NCBI RefSeq assembly: GCF_000686045.1
Contig: NZ_JMLV01000002.1
Location: 186,001-250,000, forward strand
Reading direction: 5' to 3'
Length of the DNA: 64,000 nucleotides
DNA from: Fodinicurvata fenggangensis DSM 21160
GTDB lineage: Bacteria; Pseudomonadota; Alphaproteobacteria; Kiloniellales; DSM-21159
Part shown: one piece after another, positions 17,118 through 26,775 of the stretch
Layout: every line of letters begins with the position of its first letter
Position numbering within the stretch: the first letter of the stretch is position 1
Position numbers and translations under genes: made by a program
Notes under the pieces: generated by a model
Told to the model about the DNA's origin: nothing
Database searches by the model: none
The model's input: the letters and a program-made list of their open reading frames with translations, nothing else

Positions 17118-18293
17118 ATGACCGAGCTTTCCGGTAACTGGGGCTATCCAACCAACATCTGGGCCGGACCCGGCCGCATTCACGAACTGCCCGAAGCCTG
17201 TCGTCAGCTGGGCATTTCACGCCCACTGCTGATCACCGATGCAGGCCTGAAGGATGCACCCATCGTCCAGGAAACCATCGACATCGCCGAAGGAGAGGGG
17301 TTGCACACCACGCTCTTCGCCGAAGTGAAGGGCAATCCGGTTGGCGAAAACGTGGATGCAGGGGTACGCGCCTACCGCGAGGGCGGCCATGACGGCGTCA
17401 TCGCCTTCGGTGGTGGCAGTGGTCTGGATGCCGCGAAGGCCGTGGCGCTGATGGTCGGACAGACCCGCCCCATCTGGGATTTCGAGGATGTGGGCGATAA
17501 CTGGAAGCGGGCCAATGCCGAGGGCATCGCCCCCGTGGTCGCCGTTCCCACCACCGCCGGCACCGGCTCCGAGGTGGGCCGTGCCTCGGTCATCACAAAC
17601 GAGGCCACGCACGAGAAGAAGATCATCTTCCATCCCCGCATGCTGCCGGGAATCGTGATCGAGGATCCCGGTCTGACCATCGGCTTGCCGGCCAAGATCA
17701 CGGCCGCCACCGGGCTGGATGCCTTCGTGCACTGCTTCGAGGCCTATTGCGCGCCGGGTTTCCATCCCCTGGCCGACGGTTTCGCCATCGAGGGCATGCG
17801 GCTCATCAAGGAATTCCTGCCGCGCGCCTACGAGAATGGCGAGGACATCGAGGCGCGGGCCAACATGCTGGCTGCGGCCAGCATGGGCGCGGCCGCCTTC
17901 CAGAAGGGCCTGGGCGCCGTCCACGCCATCGCGCATCCCGTGGGCGCGCTCTACGACACCCACCACGGACTCACCAACGCGATCATCCTGCCCTATGTCA
18001 TGCAGTACAACCGTCCGGTCATCGCCGAACGCATGGACCTGGTCGGCCGTGTCCTGGACCTGCCCAAGGGCGGCTTCGACGGCGTCCTCGACTGGGTGCT
18101 GGAATTCCGGGAGGCGATGAACATCCCCAACAGCCTGGCCGAAATCGGCGTCGATGCGGAGCGCTCTGCCGACATCGGCCGCATGGCCATCGAGGACCCC
18201 TCGGCCGGCGGCAATCCCCAAAAGCTGACCGCCGAGACCCTCGAACACATCTTCCTCTCGGCCCAGAGCGGACTCCTGCGGGAGGCCGTGTAA
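17118..18293 (+). CDS. Iron-containing alcohol dehydrogenase
   Basis: A 391-residue group III (iron-type) alcohol dehydrogenase. Seen in order: an N-terminal nucleotide region with LLITDAGLKDAPIV, AFGGGSGLDAAKAVAL near residue 97, VVAVPTTAGTGSEVGRASVI near 140, then the metal-binding region with DAFVHCFEAYCAPGFHPLAD and GAVHAIAHPVGALYDTHHGL, whose His residues bind the metal. Start ATG 17118 follows AAGAGGACATC. The stop overlaps the amidotransferase start (TAATG), a sign of translational coupling. Its presence is the strongest argument that the pathway substrate carries a hydroxyl group, because amine routes of the Puu type use an oxidase instead. Confidence 0.9.
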   Translation: MTELSGNWGYPTNIWAGPGRIHELPEACRQLGISRPLLITDAGLKDAPIVQETIDIAEGEGLHTTLFAEVKGNPVGENVDAGVRAYREGGHDGVIAFGGGSGLDAAKAVALMVGQTRPIWDFEDVGDNWKRANAEGIAPVVAVPTTAGTGSEVGRASVITNEATHEKKIIFHPRMLPGIVIEDPGLTIGLPAKITAATGLDAFVHCFEAYCAPGFHPLADGFAIEGMRLIKEFLPRAYENGEDIEARANMLAAASMGAAAFQKGLGAVHAIAHPVGALYDTHHGLTNAIILPYVMQYNRPVIAERMDLVGRVLDLPKGGFDGVLDWVLEFREAMNIPNSLAEIGVDAERSADIGRMAIEDPSAGGNPQKLTAETLEHIFLSAQSGLLREAV

Positions 18294-19162
18294 TGGCGCA
18301 GCTGCGCATCCTGGTGGTGGACGGCAACACGCCGCAGCTCAACGATGCGCATGCCTCGCTGGGCGGCAAGCGGACAGCCGACCACTACATTTCCGTGCTC
18401 AAGTCGCTGAATCCGGATGTGGAATGCGACAGCGTTCATCCTGCCGACACCTCGGGGGGCAGCCTGCCCTTGACCGGGGAACTGGCGGCCTATGACGGCA
18501 TCGCCTGGACGGGCTCGGCTCTCAATGTCTACAACGATGAACCGGAAGTGAAACGCCAGGTCGAACTGGCCCATGCCGCCTTCGCCTCGGGCACCCCCAT
18601 CTTCGGCAGTTGCTGGGGGCTGCAGGTGGCCACCGTGGCCGCGGGCGGCGAAGTCCGGGCCAACCCCCTGGGCCGTGAAATCGGTTTTGCCCGGCGCATC
18701 CGCCTCTTGGGGGAAGGCGGAACGCATCCTCTGCTGGCGGGCAAGGACCCGGTCTTCGATGCCATCTGCGTCCATCTGGACGAGGTTTCGGTAGAACCGC
18801 CTGGCATGACCGTCCTGGCCGGCAACGAGGTCAGCCGTATCCAGGCGGCGGAGATTCGCCACGACAACAGCGTTTGCTGGGCGGTCCAGTACCACCCGGA
18901 ATATGATTTCAACGAGATCGCCACGGTTATCCTGCGCTACCGTGAACGCATGCTTGCCGACGGCTTCTTTGCCGACATGGCGGCGCTGGAACGCTTTACC
19001 GGCGACCTGAAGGCCCTGCAGGCCGATCCCGGCCGCAAGGACCTGAGCTGGCTCTATGGCCTCAACGGAATGGTCCTGGATGCCGCCGCTCGCAATCGCG
19101 AACTGGCCAACTGGCTGGACCATCTGGTCATCCCGGCTGCCCGCGAACGGGGACGGGGCTGA
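18293..19162 (+). CDS. Type 1 glutamine amidotransferase (GMP-synthase-like)
   Basis: A 289-residue class-I amidotransferase/gamma-glutamyl hydrolase-like protein. The nucleophile elbow FGSCWGLQVA places the catalytic cysteine at residue 107, and the His-Glu pair is in AVQYHPEYDF. The start codon overlaps the stop of the alcohol dehydrogenase by one base, so it is the last gene of the same operon. In the context of a GS-like ligase the expected task is hydrolysis of the gamma-glutamyl bond at the end of the pathway, releasing glutamate and the oxidised product (as PuuD does for gamma-glutamyl-GABA). That assignment is inferred. A longer open frame upstream is only a shadow of the ADH gene. 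Confidence 0.85.
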   Translation: MAQLRILVVDGNTPQLNDAHASLGGKRTADHYISVLKSLNPDVECDSVHPADTSGGSLPLTGELAAYDGIAWTGSALNVYNDEPEVKRQVELAHAAFASGTPIFGSCWGLQVATVAAGGEVRANPLGREIGFARRIRLLGEGGTHPLLAGKDPVFDAICVHLDEVSVEPPGMTVLAGNEVSRIQAAEIRHDNSVCWAVQYHPEYDFNEIATVILRYRERMLADGFFADMAALERFTGDLKALQADPGRKDLSWLYGLNGMVLDAAARNRELANWLDHLVIPAARERGRG

Positions 19163-19303
19163 CCCGATCGGCTGCAGATCTGCCCCTTCACTGCGCTTAA
19201 TGGGTTGATCGCCTGCAGTGAAGCGTTCCACAATGCCACCGCGAATCGGGGAGAGCATCGGTGATCGCACGAGCCAGGGAAGGCGGCTCGGAACGGGGGG
19301 ACG

Positions 19304-20218
19304 ATGAAGGCGCGTGGATATCTTCGGGCTGCGGTGGCCTGTGGTTTTGCTGTCATGGTTGCCGGCTGCGGCCTGGCCGAGGCCCCGCTGATCGATCCGG
19401 CGGGACCGCAAGCCCTGGCGGAGCGCAACCTGCTGTTCACCGCCCTGGCCCTGATGATGCTCGTGGTGATCCCCGTCTTCGCCATGACCTTTTTTTTCAT
19501 CCTTCGGTACCGCGCTTCGAACAGGACGGCGCGCTACGAGCCTGACTGGTCCTACTCCGGCCTGGTCGATACCATCATCTGGATCGTGCCGGCCCTGATC
19601 GTGATCTCCCTGGGGGTCCTGCTCTGGAACGCGACACACAGGCTGGACCCCTACAAGCAGCTGCACACCAAGGAAGAGGCACTCGAGGTTCAGGTCGTGG
19701 CCCAGGACTGGAAGTGGCTGTTCATCTATCCCGAACAGGGCGTTGCCTCGGTCAACGAGCTGGCCTTTCCCAGCGACCGGCCGCTTAGCCTGCGCATCAC
19801 CTCCGACACGGTCATGAATTCCTTCCACATCCCTGCGCTCGCCGGCCAGATCTATGCCATGGCGGGCATGCAGACGCGGCTCAACCTCCTGGCCGACGCG
19901 CCCGGGACCTTCACGGGCCGCAACGTCCAGTACAGCGGCGATGGCTTTTCCGGCCAGCATTTCAAGGCAATCGCCCAGACAGGGGAAGACTTCCAGGACT
20001 GGGTGGAACAGGCCCGGCAGGCCTCGGACTCGCTTGATGCAGACAGCTACAAGGCGCTGGCGAAACCCAGCAGCAACCACCCCGTGACCTATTACGCGGA
20101 CGTGAAGGCAAACCTGTTCCAGGACATCATTTCGAAATACGCCCCACGTCCTGGCCCCCCATCGGCGCAAGCCTCGGTCACCCCCGAATCCGCTGTGGAG
20201 TCCCGCAATGCTAGGTAA
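19304..20218 (+). CDS. cyoA: Cytochrome o ubiquinol oxidase subunit II
   Basis: A 304-residue quinol-type subunit II of the haem-copper oxidase family, a membrane-anchored periplasmic subunit. The N-terminus is a lipoprotein signal with lipobox VAGC (Cys about residue 22), followed by two membrane spans (about 43-66 and 85-105) and a cupredoxin domain with [21 protein letters not shown]. The CuA ligand set of cytochrome c oxidases is missing (no CxxxC), as expected for a quinol oxidase. It overlaps cyoB by 11 bases. An eight-base T run lies in the first membrane segment at 19490-19497. The 141 bases upstream contain no other gene. Confidence 0.95.
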   Translation: MKARGYLRAAVACGFAVMVAGCGLAEAPLIDPAGPQALAERNLLFTALALMMLVVIPVFAMTFFFILRYRASNRTARYEPDWSYSGLVDTIIWIVPALIVISLGVLLWNATHRLDPYKQLHTKEEALEVQVVAQDWKWLFIYPEQGVASVNELAFPSDRPLSLRITSDTVMNSFHIPALAGQIYAMAGMQTRLNLLADAPGTFTGRNVQYSGDGFSGQHFKAIAQTGEDFQDWVEQARQASDSLDADSYKALAKPSSNHPVTYYADVKANLFQDIISKYAPRPGPPSAQASVTPESAVESRNAR

Positions 20219-22247
20219 ACTGACACTCGATGCATTGCCCTTCTACAGCTGGGTTGCCATGGGAGGTGCGGGCCTGATCGTCTTCGGCGGGTTTGCCGTG
20301 GTCGCGCTCATCACCTGGTTCGGTCTCTGGCGCTATCTCTGGACCGAATGGCTCACCAGCGTCGACCACAAGCGGGTCGGCATCATGTACATCGTGCTGG
20401 CCCTGGTCATGCTGCTGCGCGGATTCATCGACGCCATAATGATGCGCGCGCAGCAGGCCTTTGCACTGAATTCCGACGGCTACCTGCCACCCGATCACTT
20501 CGACCAGATCTTTTCCTCACACGGCACCATCATGATCTTCTTCATGGCCATGCCGTTCCTCTCGGGCCTGATCAACGTCATCATGCCGCAACAGATCGGT
20601 GCGCGCGACGTGGCCTTCCCCTTCCTGAACTCACTGAGCCTCTGGCTGAGTGCCGCCGGCGCCGCTCTGGTCATGATCTCGCTGGTGCTGGGCACCTTCT
20701 CCACAGCCGGCTGGACCGGTTATCCGCCCTATTCCGGCATCGCCCACAACCCCTCGGTTGGCGTCGACTACTGGATCTGGGCGATCCTGGTCAGCGGCGT
20801 CGGCACGACGCTGACCGGCATCAACTTCGTGGTCACGATCCTCAAGCGGCGCGCCCCCGGCATGAAGCTGATGCGCATGCCGCTGTTCACCTGGACCGCC
20901 TTCTGCTCAAGCCTTCTGATGATCTTCGCCTTCCCGGCGCTCACCGTAGTGGTCTCCATGCTGGCCCTGGACCGCATCTTCGGCCTGCATTTCTTCACCA
21001 ATGCCGATGGCGGCAACATGATGAACTACATCAACCTCTTCTGGATCTGGGGGCATCCGGAGGTCTATATCCTGATCCTGCCGGCCTTCGGCGTCTTCTC
21101 CGAAGTCGTGGCCACCTTCTCGCGCAAGCGCCTGTTCGGCTATACATCCCTGGTCATCGCCACGATGGCGATTGGGCTGCTCTCCTTCACCGTCTGGCTG
21201 CATCACTTCTTCACCATGGGCTCGAGCGCCAGCGTCAACGCCTTCTTCGGCATCGCCACCATGGTCATTGCGGTGCCGACGGGGGTGAAGGTCTTCGACT
21301 GGCTGCTGACCATGTTCAGGGGCCGCATCGAGTTCCCTCCACCGATGCTCTGGACCCTCGGATTCATCGTGACCTTCGTCATCGGCGGCGTCACCGGCGT
21401 GCTGCTGGCCCTGCCGCCCGTCGACTATCTGATGCACAACACGACATTCCTGGTGGCCCACTTTCACAACATGATCATCCCGGGCGTCCTCTTCGGCTTC
21501 CTCGCCGGCTACATGTACTGGTTTCCCAAGATGTTCGGTTTCACCCTGGATGCACGTTGGGGGGCGCGCTCTTTCTGGTGCTGGATCATCGGCTTCTACC
21601 TCGCCTTCATGCCGCTTTACCTCTTGGGCTTCATGGGCATGCCGCGCCGTCTGGAGCAGTACAACGTTCCGGAGTGGCAGCCCTACCTGATCGTTGCCGC
21701 GCTGGGCGCCGTCGTTATCCTTGGCGGCATCGCCTGCCTGATCATCCAGCTGGCGGTCAGTATCCGTACGCGCCACGAACGGCGCGACCTGACCGGCGAT
21801 CCCTGGGACGGACGCACCCTGGAGTGGATGACCGCCTCGCCGCCGGCCCCCTACAACTTTGCAGTCCTGCCCCAGGTGGAAAGCATCGATGCCTTCCACG
21901 AGATGAAGAAGCAGGGCAAGGCCGACCAGCGGCCACAGCACTACAGCGACATCGAGCTGCCGCGCAGCACAGCGGCCGGGGTCCTGCTGGGTGCCCTGGC
22001 CTTCCTGCTGGGTTTTGCCGTGGTCTGGCATATCTGGTGGCTCGCCATTGCTGCCCTGGCGGCCATTGTCGGCACCGTCATTGCACGCAGCTTCGATGAC
22101 GACTGTGAGTTCGTCCTTCCTGCCGAAGAGGTCGAGCGCACCGAAACCCGTCACCACCAGTTGCGACAGGCCGCGGCGCGTTGGGCGGCGGACAGTGCCC
22201 GCGACCAGACCGCAGACTCCCCGGCACTCCAGGAACAGACGCCATGA
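20208..22247 (+). CDS. cyoB: Cytochrome o ubiquinol oxidase subunit I
   Basis: A 679-residue catalytic subunit of cytochrome bo3-type ubiquinol oxidase, which reduces oxygen to water with quinol electrons and pumps protons across the inner membrane. The haem b His is in [10 protein letters not shown], the CuB His covalently linked to Tyr is in [10 protein letters not shown] (H283, Y287; E. coli equivalents 284 and 288), the two further CuB His residues are in WLHHFFTMG, and the haem o3 and b ligands are in [10 protein letters not shown]. Length is close to the E. coli protein (663). Fourteen to fifteen hydrophobic segments are visible. It overlaps cyoA and cyoC at its two ends. Confidence 0.97.
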   Translation: MLGKLTLDALPFYSWVAMGGAGLIVFGGFAVVALITWFGLWRYLWTEWLTSVDHKRVGIMYIVLALVMLLRGFIDAIMMRAQQAFALNSDGYLPPDHFDQIFSSHGTIMIFFMAMPFLSGLINVIMPQQIGARDVAFPFLNSLSLWLSAAGAALVMISLVLGTFSTAGWTGYPPYSGIAHNPSVGVDYWIWAILVSGVGTTLTGINFVVTILKRRAPGMKLMRMPLFTWTAFCSSLLMIFAFPALTVVVSMLALDRIFGLHFFTNADGGNMMNYINLFWIWGHPEVYILILPAFGVFSEVVATFSRKRLFGYTSLVIATMAIGLLSFTVWLHHFFTMGSSASVNAFFGIATMVIAVPTGVKVFDWLLTMFRGRIEFPPPMLWTLGFIVTFVIGGVTGVLLALPPVDYLMHNTTFLVAHFHNMIIPGVLFGFLAGYMYWFPKMFGFTLDARWGARSFWCWIIGFYLAFMPLYLLGFMGMPRRLEQYNVPEWQPYLIVAALGAVVILGGIACLIIQLAVSIRTRHERRDLTGDPWDGRTLEWMTASPPAPYNFAVLPQVESIDAFHEMKKQGKADQRPQHYSDIELPRSTAAGVLLGALAFLLGFAVVWHIWWLAIAALAAIVGTVIARSFDDDCEFVLPAEEVERTETRHHQLRQAAARWAADSARDQTADSPALQEQTP

Positions 22248-22855
22248 CGGTCCAGGACAGAGTCCATTCCCCCGAGGAAGGCGCCGCACAGGGAGGGGCT
22301 TACGAGGAGCGGACGCTCGGCTTCTGGCTCTACATGCTCAGCGATGCCGTCATCTTCGCCCTGCTCTTCGCGACCTACCTGGTCATGGCCGGCAACATCG
22401 CCGGCGCGCCCTCGCCGCAAAGCCAGTTCAGCCTGACCCACGCCTTCGGCGAGACTCTGCTGCTGCTGACCAGCAGTCTGACCTTTGGCCTTGCCAGCCT
22501 GGCCCAGAAAGCGAACCGGCCCAGGCTGCTTCAGGCCTTTCTGCTGGTCACCTTCCTGCTGGGCCTGGGATTTGTCCTGATGGAACTGGTGGAGTTCCAG
22601 GGCATGATTGCCGCAGGCGCCGGCCCGGACCAGAGCGGTGCGCTCTCGTCCTTCTTCGTGCTGGTGGGCACCCACGGCCTGCACGTCTCTGTCGGACTGC
22701 TCTGGATCCTGGTCATGATGAGCCAGGTGGCCCTGAAGGGGCTTACCGCCCCCGTGTCCTCGCGCCTCGCGCGACTTGGCCTGTTCTGGCACTTCCTGGA
22801 CATCATCTGGGTGGGCATCTTCTCCGTCGTCTATCTGCCGGGAGTCCTGGAATGA
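22244..22855 (+). CDS. cyoC: Cytochrome o ubiquinol oxidase subunit III
   Basis: A 203-residue, five-span subunit III of the bo3 oxidase, same length as E. coli CyoC (204). Typical segments are [24 protein letters not shown] at the first span, [13 protein letters not shown], and the [15 protein letters not shown] plus [19 protein letters not shown] blocks near the end. The start ATG overlaps the cyoB stop (ATGA) and the stop overlaps the cyoD start in the same way, giving tight coupling along the operon. An in-frame extension to 22181 is inside cyoB and is not family-like. Confidence 0.95.
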   Translation: MTVQDRVHSPEEGAAQGGAYEERTLGFWLYMLSDAVIFALLFATYLVMAGNIAGAPSPQSQFSLTHAFGETLLLLTSSLTFGLASLAQKANRPRLLQAFLLVTFLLGLGFVLMELVEFQGMIAAGAGPDQSGALSSFFVLVGTHGLHVSVGLLWILVMMSQVALKGLTAPVSSRLARLGLFWHFLDIIWVGIFSVVYLPGVLE

Positions 22856-23184
22856 CCGATTCGTCCTCCAACAGTCCTGCAAGACCGGCCCTGCCGGGGC
22901 TGAAACGCTACCTGACCGGCTTCGTCCTGGCGCTGATCCTGACGGTCATTCCCTTTGCCCTGGTCGCCACCGGAAGCTTGCCACGCACGGAAACGCTGCT
23001 TGTCGTCGTGGCCGCCGCCGTGGTCCAGATCCTGGTCCACCTGCGCTTCTTCCTGCATCTGGGGGTCTCGACGACTCCCCGCGAGACGCTTCTGGCGATC
23101 GCATTTGCCTCGGTGCTGATCTTCATCATGATCGGCGGCAGCATCTGGATCATGTTCGACCTGCACCAGCGCATGTTTGCGTGA
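22852..23184 (+). CDS. cyoD: Cytochrome o ubiquinol oxidase subunit IV
   Basis: A 110-residue small subunit of the bo3 oxidase with three membrane spans (about 19-41, 46-66, 80-102) and the family segment VQILVHLRFFLHLG. E. coli CyoD is 109 residues. Start ATG 22852 overlaps the cyoC stop. No cyoE (haem o synthase) follows. The next gene, cobT, runs in the opposite direction 12 bases away, so the farnesyltransferase needed for haem o must be elsewhere. Confidence 0.93.
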   Translation: MTDSSSNSPARPALPGLKRYLTGFVLALILTVIPFALVATGSLPRTETLLVVVAAAVVQILVHLRFFLHLGVSTTPRETLLAIAFASVLIFIMIGGSIWIMFDLHQRMFA

Positions 23185-23196
23185 AGATGAGGCGAC

Positions 23197-24231
23197 CTAC
23201 TCCTCGACCGGCCCGCTGACCCCGGCCTCCTCGAAGGTCGCCATGCCGATGTGACAGGCTACGGCCGACTGCAGGATCTGGATGCCCAAGGTGGCGCCGG
23301 AGCCTTCGCCCAGGCGCATCCCCAGGTTCATCAGCGGGGTCTTGCCAAGCACCTCCAGCAGGCGGGCATGTCCGGGCTCGACCGATTGGTGGCCGACAAT
23401 GCAGTGATCCAGCGCGCGGGAATCGGCAGCATGCAGCACGGCCGCCGCTGCGGTGCAGGCGAAGCCGTCCAGGACCACGGGGATGCGTCCCATGCGGCAA
23501 GCCAGGATGGCGCCAGCAATGGCGGCCAGCTCAAGGCCGCCCAGGCAGCGCAGGATCTCGAAGGGGTCCGTCATCTCGGTCTGGTTGGCCGCCAGCCCGG
23601 CCGCCACGGTCTCGGCTTTGCGCACCAGGCCCGCTTCGTCCACGCCGGTACCGCTTCCGACCCAGTCGGACGCTTCGCCCCCGAAAAGGGCGCAACACAG
23701 CGCCGCTGCCGAGGTCGTGTTGCCGATGCCCATCTCGCCGACGGCCATGACATCGAAGCCCTCTTCCACCGACATCATGCCGTAGGAGAGCGCAAGCGCG
23801 CAGTCCTCCTCGTTCATGGCCGGACCTTGGGTGAAATCCCCTGTCGGCTGGTCCAGGGCCATTTCATAGACCCTAAGGTCGGCACCCACGTTGCCGGCCA
23901 ACTGGTTCACGGCGGCACCGCCATTGATGAAGTTCTGCACCATCTGCTCGGTCACGCTGGCGGGATAGGCCGAGACACCATGTGCCGTGATGCCATGATT
24001 CCCGGCAAACACCGCCACGCGCGGCCGGTCCATGGACGGACGCTTGCGTCCTTGCCAGGTGGCCAGCCAAACGGCAAGCTCCTCCAGCCGGCCGAGCGAA
24101 CCCGCCGGTTTTGTCAGCTGCGTCTGATGCTGCAGGGCGGCCGTGCCCGCGTCCATGTCCGGTCCCGGAAGTTCCGGCAGAAGCTGCCGGATCTCTTCCA
24201 GGCTGGCATTTTCATCCTGGGAATCGCTCAT
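23197..24231 (-). CDS. cobT: Nicotinate-nucleotide--dimethylbenzimidazole phosphoribosyltransferase
   Basis: A 344-residue CobT, which makes alpha-ribazole phosphate from nicotinate mononucleotide and 5,6-dimethylbenzimidazole for the cobalamin lower ligand. Clear blocks: TKPAGSLGRLEELAVWLA, VFAGNHGITAHGVSAYP, FINGGAAVNQLAG, GEMGIGNTTSAAAL, and the C-terminal LNLGMRLGEGSGA with the catalytic glutamate. ATG 24231 preceded by AAGGACAAAGC is preferred over a TTG seven codons upstream. It diverges from cobS, with 176 bases between. I looked for a cobalamin riboswitch there and saw no B12 box. Confidence 0.95.
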   Translation of the reverse strand: MSDSQDENASLEEIRQLLPELPGPDMDAGTAALQHQTQLTKPAGSLGRLEELAVWLATWQGRKRPSMDRPRVAVFAGNHGITAHGVSAYPASVTEQMVQNFINGGAAVNQLAGNVGADLRVYEMALDQPTGDFTQGPAMNEEDCALALSYGMMSVEEGFDVMAVGEMGIGNTTSAAALCCALFGGEASDWVGSGTGVDEAGLVRKAETVAAGLAANQTEMTDPFEILRCLGGLELAAIAGAILACRMGRIPVVLDGFACTAAAAVLHAADSRALDHCIVGHQSVEPGHARLLEVLGKTPLMNLGMRLGEGSGATLGIQILQSAVACHIGMATFEEAGVSGPVEE

Positions 24232-24407
24232 GCTTTGTCCTTGTCCCGGCAAGGGTGTTTCACCCGGCCTGCCGTGCTTGTATTCTTTGTAAACTGACTG
24301 TTGCGGACTGTCCTACAGGCACCCGCCTGATGACAAGCACGTTGGCACGACTGGCACGAGATTGTGCCGAACGGCCCGTGGCAGGATCAGAACTGGAAAG
24401 GTGTGAA

Positions 24408-25160
24408 ATGCTGAAGCATTGGAGTCGCGACCTTGCCCTGGCGCTCGGATTTCTGACGCGCCTGCCCGTGTCGCCACGCGGCTGGCCGAGCGATGCAGAC
24501 CGCGTTCGCGCCCTCAGGGCCTATCCCCTGGCCGGTCTGCTGATCGGCCTTGCGGGTGGGATCGTCTATGCCCTGGCCCTCTGGCTCAATCTTCCACCAC
24601 TTATAGCCGCGCTGCTGGCTCTGGCCACGCTGATGAAGCTGACGGGCGCGCTACACGAGGATGGCCTGGCCGACATGTGCGATGCACTTGGGGCGCCGGT
24701 CGACCGGGAGCAGCGCCTGGAGATCATGCGCGACAGTCGGATCGGGACCACCGGTGCCCTGGCGCTGATCGTCATGGTGACCGTGAAGGCAGCCGCCCTG
24801 GCGCACCTGGCCGAGGTGGAGGAGGTCATCGCTGCCCTGATCATCGCGGCGGCTGCCTCGCGGGCCGTGCTGCCCCTGGCCGCCTTTTTCATGACTCCGG
24901 CGCGCAGTGACGGGCTGGGGGCCGGATTGGGGGAACCCACGGGCAGTACCGTGCTCTGGGCCTGTGGCTTGGCCATCCTCATTTCCCTGCTTTTCAGTTC
25001 TTTCGGCTTTACCTTTGCCCTGATCGGACTTATCGCCCTCTACTGCCTGATCTTCCTGATTACCATCCGGAAGATCTTCGGCGGATACACGGGAGACATC
25101 ATGGGGGCATTGCAGCAGTCAGTGGACGTGCTGGTCCTGCTGACAGCCGCCGCCTGGTAG
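24408..25160 (+). CDS. cobS: Adenosylcobinamide-GDP ribazoletransferase (cobalamin synthase)
   Basis: A 250-residue integral membrane cobalamin-5'-phosphate synthase that joins adenosylcobinamide-GDP and alpha-ribazole. Family blocks: LALALGFLTRLPV at the N-terminus, FPLAG-like AYPLAGLLIGL, the metal-binding LHEDGLADMCDAL segment, and RLEIMRDSRIGTTGALALI. Several membrane helices follow. The ATG at 24408 has GGAAAGG upstream and gives the usual length. An in-frame ATG at 24330 would add 26 residues. It is followed by the CobC-like phosphatase 19 bases downstream, so the two are probably one unit. Confidence 0.94.
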   Translation: MLKHWSRDLALALGFLTRLPVSPRGWPSDADRVRALRAYPLAGLLIGLAGGIVYALALWLNLPPLIAALLALATLMKLTGALHEDGLADMCDALGAPVDREQRLEIMRDSRIGTTGALALIVMVTVKAAALAHLAEVEEVIAALIIAAAASRAVLPLAAFFMTPARSDGLGAGLGEPTGSTVLWACGLAILISLLFSSFGFTFALIGLIALYCLIFLITIRKIFGGYTGDIMGALQQSVDVLVLLTAAAW

Positions 25161-25179
25161 GGAAAAGACGGAACGCTCA

Positions 25180-25824
25180 ATGAACAAGACGACGCATTGG
25201 TGGTGGATTCGCCACGCCCCGGTCAACAGCGGTGGCATTATCTATGGCGACAACGATGTGGACTGCGATTGCAGTGATCCGCGGCTTTTCCGTCAAGTTG
25301 CCGAACGGCTGCCGCGCGATGCAACCTGGGTTACCAGCCACCTGCGGCGCACACGGCAAACCGCCGAAGCCTTCGCCAGTCATGCCGGCTTCGAGCTGGC
25401 CGAGATGCTTGTCGAACCGCGCCTGGCCGAGCAGGGCTTCGGGGACTGGCAGGGTCTGACACACGATCAGTTGCGCCAACGCGACGAATTCGACTGGCAC
25501 CGCTTCTGGATCACGCCGGCCCGGACCCGCCCCCCGGGCGGCGAGAGCTTTGCCGACCTGATGGAACGGGTGCGCCAGGCCATGAACGACCTGCTCCAGG
25601 CGCACGCCGGACAGGACATTGTCTGCGTGGCCCATGGCGGCACCATTCGTGCCGCTTTGGGGGTGGCCCTTGGCCTGGAACCGGAACGCGCCCTTCGCTT
25701 TGCGGTTGATAATTGCTCTTTGACACGCATGGATCATTTTTCCGACACAGCCGAGCCCCCACATGATATATCGGCGGAGGATTCCTGGCGCGTGTCGCTG
25801 GTCAATTTTCCGCCTCAAAGTTGA
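25180..25824 (+). CDS. Histidine phosphatase family protein (CobC-like)
   Basis: A 214-residue histidine phosphatase. The phospho-accepting His is in the N-terminal WWIRHAP (a variant of LIRHGE), followed by SHLRRTRQTAEAF, EQGFGDWQGLTH, and the second active His in VCVAHGGTIRAALG. Its place directly behind cobS supports a role as alpha-ribazole phosphatase or adenosylcobalamin-phosphate phosphatase in the nucleotide loop pathway. Family sequence alone does not distinguish this from other small-molecule phosphatases. RBS GGAAAAGACGGAACG precedes the ATG. Confidence 0.85.
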   Translation: MNKTTHWWWIRHAPVNSGGIIYGDNDVDCDCSDPRLFRQVAERLPRDATWVTSHLRRTRQTAEAFASHAGFELAEMLVEPRLAEQGFGDWQGLTHDQLRQRDEFDWHRFWITPARTRPPGGESFADLMERVRQAMNDLLQAHAGQDIVCVAHGGTIRAALGVALGLEPERALRFAVDNCSLTRMDHFSDTAEPPHDISAEDSWRVSLVNFPPQS

Positions 25825-25871
25825 GCTTTGATGCGAACTCACGAACAGGGACCACTGGGAAGGACAAGATC

Positions 25872-26621
25872 ATGCACAGACTGGCCGTTGCACGACGTGC
25901 AAACAACCTGACAGCCCTGCGGCGCAGCCTGACGCTCGCACTCTGTTTCGCTCTGACGCTCATGGCCGCCCTGCTGCAGCAGGTGGCCACGGCCGCGGCC
26001 GACCAGAGGCAGGATGCCGAGGACATCGTCATCAAGGCAGAGACCACCCTGAAGTCCATGCTGCGTGACCCCGAGCAGGGTGAACTGGCCAACTATATCC
26101 GGCAGGCGGAAGCCGTTTTGATCTTCCCGCGCCTGCTCAAGGGCGGCTTCATCATCGGCGCCGAAGGGGGGAATGGCCTCCTGGTGGTCAAGGGGGATGA
26201 CGACGAGTGGTCATCGCCAGCCTTCTATACCCTCGCTTCCGGCAGCATAGGGCTGCAGATTGGCGGTCAGGTTTCCGAGGCCGTCTTCACCGTCATGAAC
26301 AAGGGGGCGGTGCAGTCCATCCTGAATGACCAGGTCAAGTTCGGCGGCGATGTTTCCGTGGCCCTCGGCCCCATGGGCAAGGGGCTGGGCGCCAGCACCA
26401 CCACCAACATGGATGCCGACATGCTGGCCTTCTCACGCACCGAGGGCCTCTTCGGCGGCGGAGCATTGGAGGGCGCCGGCATGTTCCGCAAGGACGGCCT
26501 GAATGCCGCCTATTACGACGCGGCGGGGGTGGAACCGCAGCAAATCGTGATCGACCGGCGCTACCACAATCCCCAGGCAGATGGATTGCGCGAGGCGCTG
26601 CGCACGGCCACACAGCGCTAG
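25872..26621 (+). CDS. Lipid-binding SYLF (YSC84-type) domain protein
   Basis: A 249-residue protein with a cleavable signal peptide (hydrophobic stretch LTLALCFALTLMAALLQQV, likely cleavage after ATAAA) and a SYLF domain over the rest. Family blocks include AVLIFPRLLKGGFIIGAEGGNG, SPAFYTLASGSIGLQIG, GGDVSVALGPMGKG, and the ending LFGGGALEGAGMFRKDGLNAAYY. SYLF domains bind phosphoinositides in eukaryotes; bacterial ones are periplasmic or surface-associated with unknown task. ATG 25872 follows GGGAAGGACAAG. It is transcribed in the cob direction but with its own RBS and no overlap. Confidence 0.88.
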   Translation: MHRLAVARRANNLTALRRSLTLALCFALTLMAALLQQVATAAADQRQDAEDIVIKAETTLKSMLRDPEQGELANYIRQAEAVLIFPRLLKGGFIIGAEGGNGLLVVKGDDDEWSSPAFYTLASGSIGLQIGGQVSEAVFTVMNKGAVQSILNDQVKFGGDVSVALGPMGKGLGASTTTNMDADMLAFSRTEGLFGGGALEGAGMFRKDGLNAAYYDAAGVEPQQIVIDRRYHNPQADGLREALRTATQR

Positions 26622-26775
26622 GTACAAGACGGTTACTTTCGCACCGGCGCAGGTTCGGGGCAGATTGCCGCAGTCGAAGGCAAGGATTCAGCCTGGTGAA
26701 CGGGATGAGAATGCCTAGATTCACGATCACATCCCGGTTTCTTTTCAATGCAGGTTTTCGGACTCGAACACAGTG

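Noticed and set aside
17993-20170. 725-codon minus-strand frame opposite ADH, amidotransferase and cyoA
   Set aside because: Same antisense shadow effect; crosses several real genes and intergenic spacers.
20348-22099. 583-codon frame overlapping cyoB
   Set aside because: Out-of-frame shadow of cyoB; the cyoB frame contains all oxidase ligands.
24232-24407. Cobalamin riboswitch between cobT and cobS
   Set aside because: No B12 box or typical core was found in either direction.
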